NCBI RefSeq assembly: GCF_047496725.1
Contig: NC_132973.1
Coordinates: 8,593,233 to 8,657,232, forward strand
Reading direction: 5' to 3'
DNA length: 64,000 bases
DNA from: Anoplolepis gracilipes
Taxonomy: Eukaryota > Arthropoda > Insecta > Hymenoptera > Formicidae
The notes under the pieces were generated by a model, which saw only the letters and a list, made by a program, of their open reading frames with translations, was not told the origin of the DNA and did no database searches. Each line of letters begins with the position of its first letter. Positions within the stretch are counted from its first letter, which is position 1. Positions 62,781 to 64,000 of this stretch are shown here, one piece after another. Position numbers and translations under genes: made by a program.

Positions 62781-62819
62781 ATAGTAATTTCGCAATATAT
62801 AATAATCTATTTGTTAATT

Positions 62820-63090
62820 TTAGCAGAAAAACAAGGGCACAATTTGTATTTTAATTCCGTATCGATCAAGTTGGCGGAAGGAGATGCTCTGTCCTCGTAG
62901 ATAAAGATCAGCGGTGCAGCGAGTAATTGGAAGATAGATGTAACCGATTGAATCATCTGTACGATAAGTGTCATTGCTTCAAATATAACCGCTCGTTTCT
63001 TACCGTTCGTTGCTTCTACCACTCGTAGAAGCATCTCGACTGGACTCGAATATAGTACGTTGGCTTTGCTGATCTAATCGGTCAACTATT
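62820..63090 (-). other. Possible minus-strand exon, unrecognised
   Basis: A minus-strand frame of 75 codons (63034-62807) contains a hydrophobic run (TLIVQMIQSVTSIFQLLAA) that could be one membrane helix. A donor-like site (AACG then GTAAGA) occurs only a dozen codons after the ATG, so the frame may instead be a short first exon. No family is recognised. Confidence 0.25.
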
Positions 63091-63977
63091 TCATATACCT
63101 ATACAAATCGAAATGCTGTTTTACAATATAATTCATAAGAGAGATGATACGAGAAAATAATATTGTCTATTATCTCTCTCTCTCTCTCTCTCTAGTATAC
63201 CCGTCTAAATAATTAAGCATTATTTATAAGAACAAATTTTATGATTCTTTTTATTTAATTTTCAGATCAAGTTTTTTCTTATTGTTAGTAAAAAAAAAGC
63301 TTCAATCAAGTAAATTTATCTGAAGCAAAACTAAGTAAACAAAAAAAAAAAAAAAAAAAAAAAAAAAGAAAAAGACGCGACAAGTCTTTTACGTAAGACT
63401 AATGAGTTTGCTATTCTACTAGACATTTGCCCTCTAGAGATAGAGCAATAGTCTTTCATTGCTTTTATGGTGATAAAAACTCGATAGGCTCCCCTGCGAA
63501 CGGATCGTCGCCGTCGATCGAGATGCTATGTCAAAGTGCAGTCAACATTCGTGCACGTGATAAATCGGATCTAGATTCGATACAGCTGCACGACCGAGTT
63601 TCACGCGGGAAAAATCGGCAGGAAAATAGCTGATAGAAGTGGATGATCGACGTGTACAGACGATACCAGCCCCGACAGGCGCTCGAACTTAACCCCGTTT
63701 ATTAGCCATATCCCTGTTTATTTACAAACGACGATTAATATCGGCGCGAACGAAGTCTGAGTCTAGGCAACGGCGATTTTTCGCTGACGTCGCCAATCTT
63801 GGTCGCCTCCTTTCCCTCTCCCACGTGTCTGTGTCTGTCGCCTTTCCGTCGCCTTCGGCTTCAACAGAACGGTTCACCGTTAAATCACGTTAAGATTTAA
63901 CGGCTGTCTTTACGCATCTAGACGCCTTTATGCGTGTCCGTCTTTTGATCCACAATTAGCTACAGAAGTAACGCGCG
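63091..63977 (+). promoter_or_regulatory. Repeat-bearing spacer leading into a GC-rich promoter-like region
   Basis: Holds a (TC)n run (63173-63194), a poly(A) run (63341-63367) and then a GC-rich stretch from about 63480 to the edge. The latter has a near-CRE TGACGTCG at 63784-63791 followed by CCAAT, and an ACGTG core near 63822. It is promoter-like and points to the possible exon at the window end. Confidence 0.4.
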
Positions 63978-63993
63978 ATGGAGCATTACGACG
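63978..63993 (+). other. Possible first coding exon cut by the right edge (MEHYD)
   Basis: ATG plus four codons and one base, followed by a donor-like GTAGGT at 63994, right after a GC-rich promoter-like region. If real, the rest of the gene lies beyond the window. Confidence 0.25.
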
Positions 63994-64000
63994 GTAGGTC

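Overview
The window reads as nuclear DNA from an insect, most likely a hymenopteran and quite possibly an ant. The genes are split by small introns (roughly 60-670 bp) inside AT-rich sequence with many (AT)n, (GT)n, (GA)n and (CA)n tracts, and the recognised proteins are animal ones (TTC17, ferritin heavy chain, EMC10, BBS2, a RERG/RASL-type small GTPase). There are no bacterial operons, CRISPR arrays or phage modules. The order-level call is inference from overall character; no species-diagnostic locus was recognised.

Layout. (1) 1-20.8 kb: AT-rich sequence broken about every 2 kb by short GC/CpG-rich islands. Seven perfect cAMP-response octamers (TGACGTCA) fall in these islands between 6.5 and 18.5 kb, and several islands end in good splice-donor sites on the + strand, some preceded by a short open reading frame. 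This looks like a battery of alternative promoters or first exons, or of enhancers, but no shared downstream coding exon could be identified. (2) 21.5-27.4 kb: a 289-bp tandem satellite of about 20 units whose core carries a six-unit (1,734-bp) higher-order repeat. (3) 27.4-33.5 kb: AT-rich sequence with a mariner-like MITE holding a smaller pogo/Tigger-like MITE, and a long imperfect inverted repeat. (4) 33.5-39.6 kb: two GC-richer islands; the one at 36.0 kb has CCAAT boxes, an E-box, a TATA box and an initiator.

(5) 39.7-57 kb is the gene-dense part. TTC17 (minus strand) has eleven upstream exons that splice in perfect phase, but its 3' third shows frame breaks and in-frame stops. On the plus strand follow a cytosolic-type ferritin heavy chain (171 aa, tRNA-Ala inside its second intron), EMC10 (228 aa) and BBS2 (696 aa, 11 exons). 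A RERG/RASL12-like GTPase (197 aa, 3 exons) lies on the minus strand. (6) 57-64 kb: mostly non-coding, with two long GA tracts upstream of the GTPase, a perfect 35-bp-stem hairpin, and a possible first exon cut by the right edge.

Functionally, BBS2 (BBSome coat) and TTC17 (TPR protein linked in vertebrates to actin and ciliogenesis) are both cilium-related and lie within 6 kb of each other. EMC10 acts in ER membrane-protein insertion and ferritin in iron storage; nothing suggests these genes form one pathway. All exon boundaries come from reading splice sites and protein similarity by eye and from memory of family sequences.
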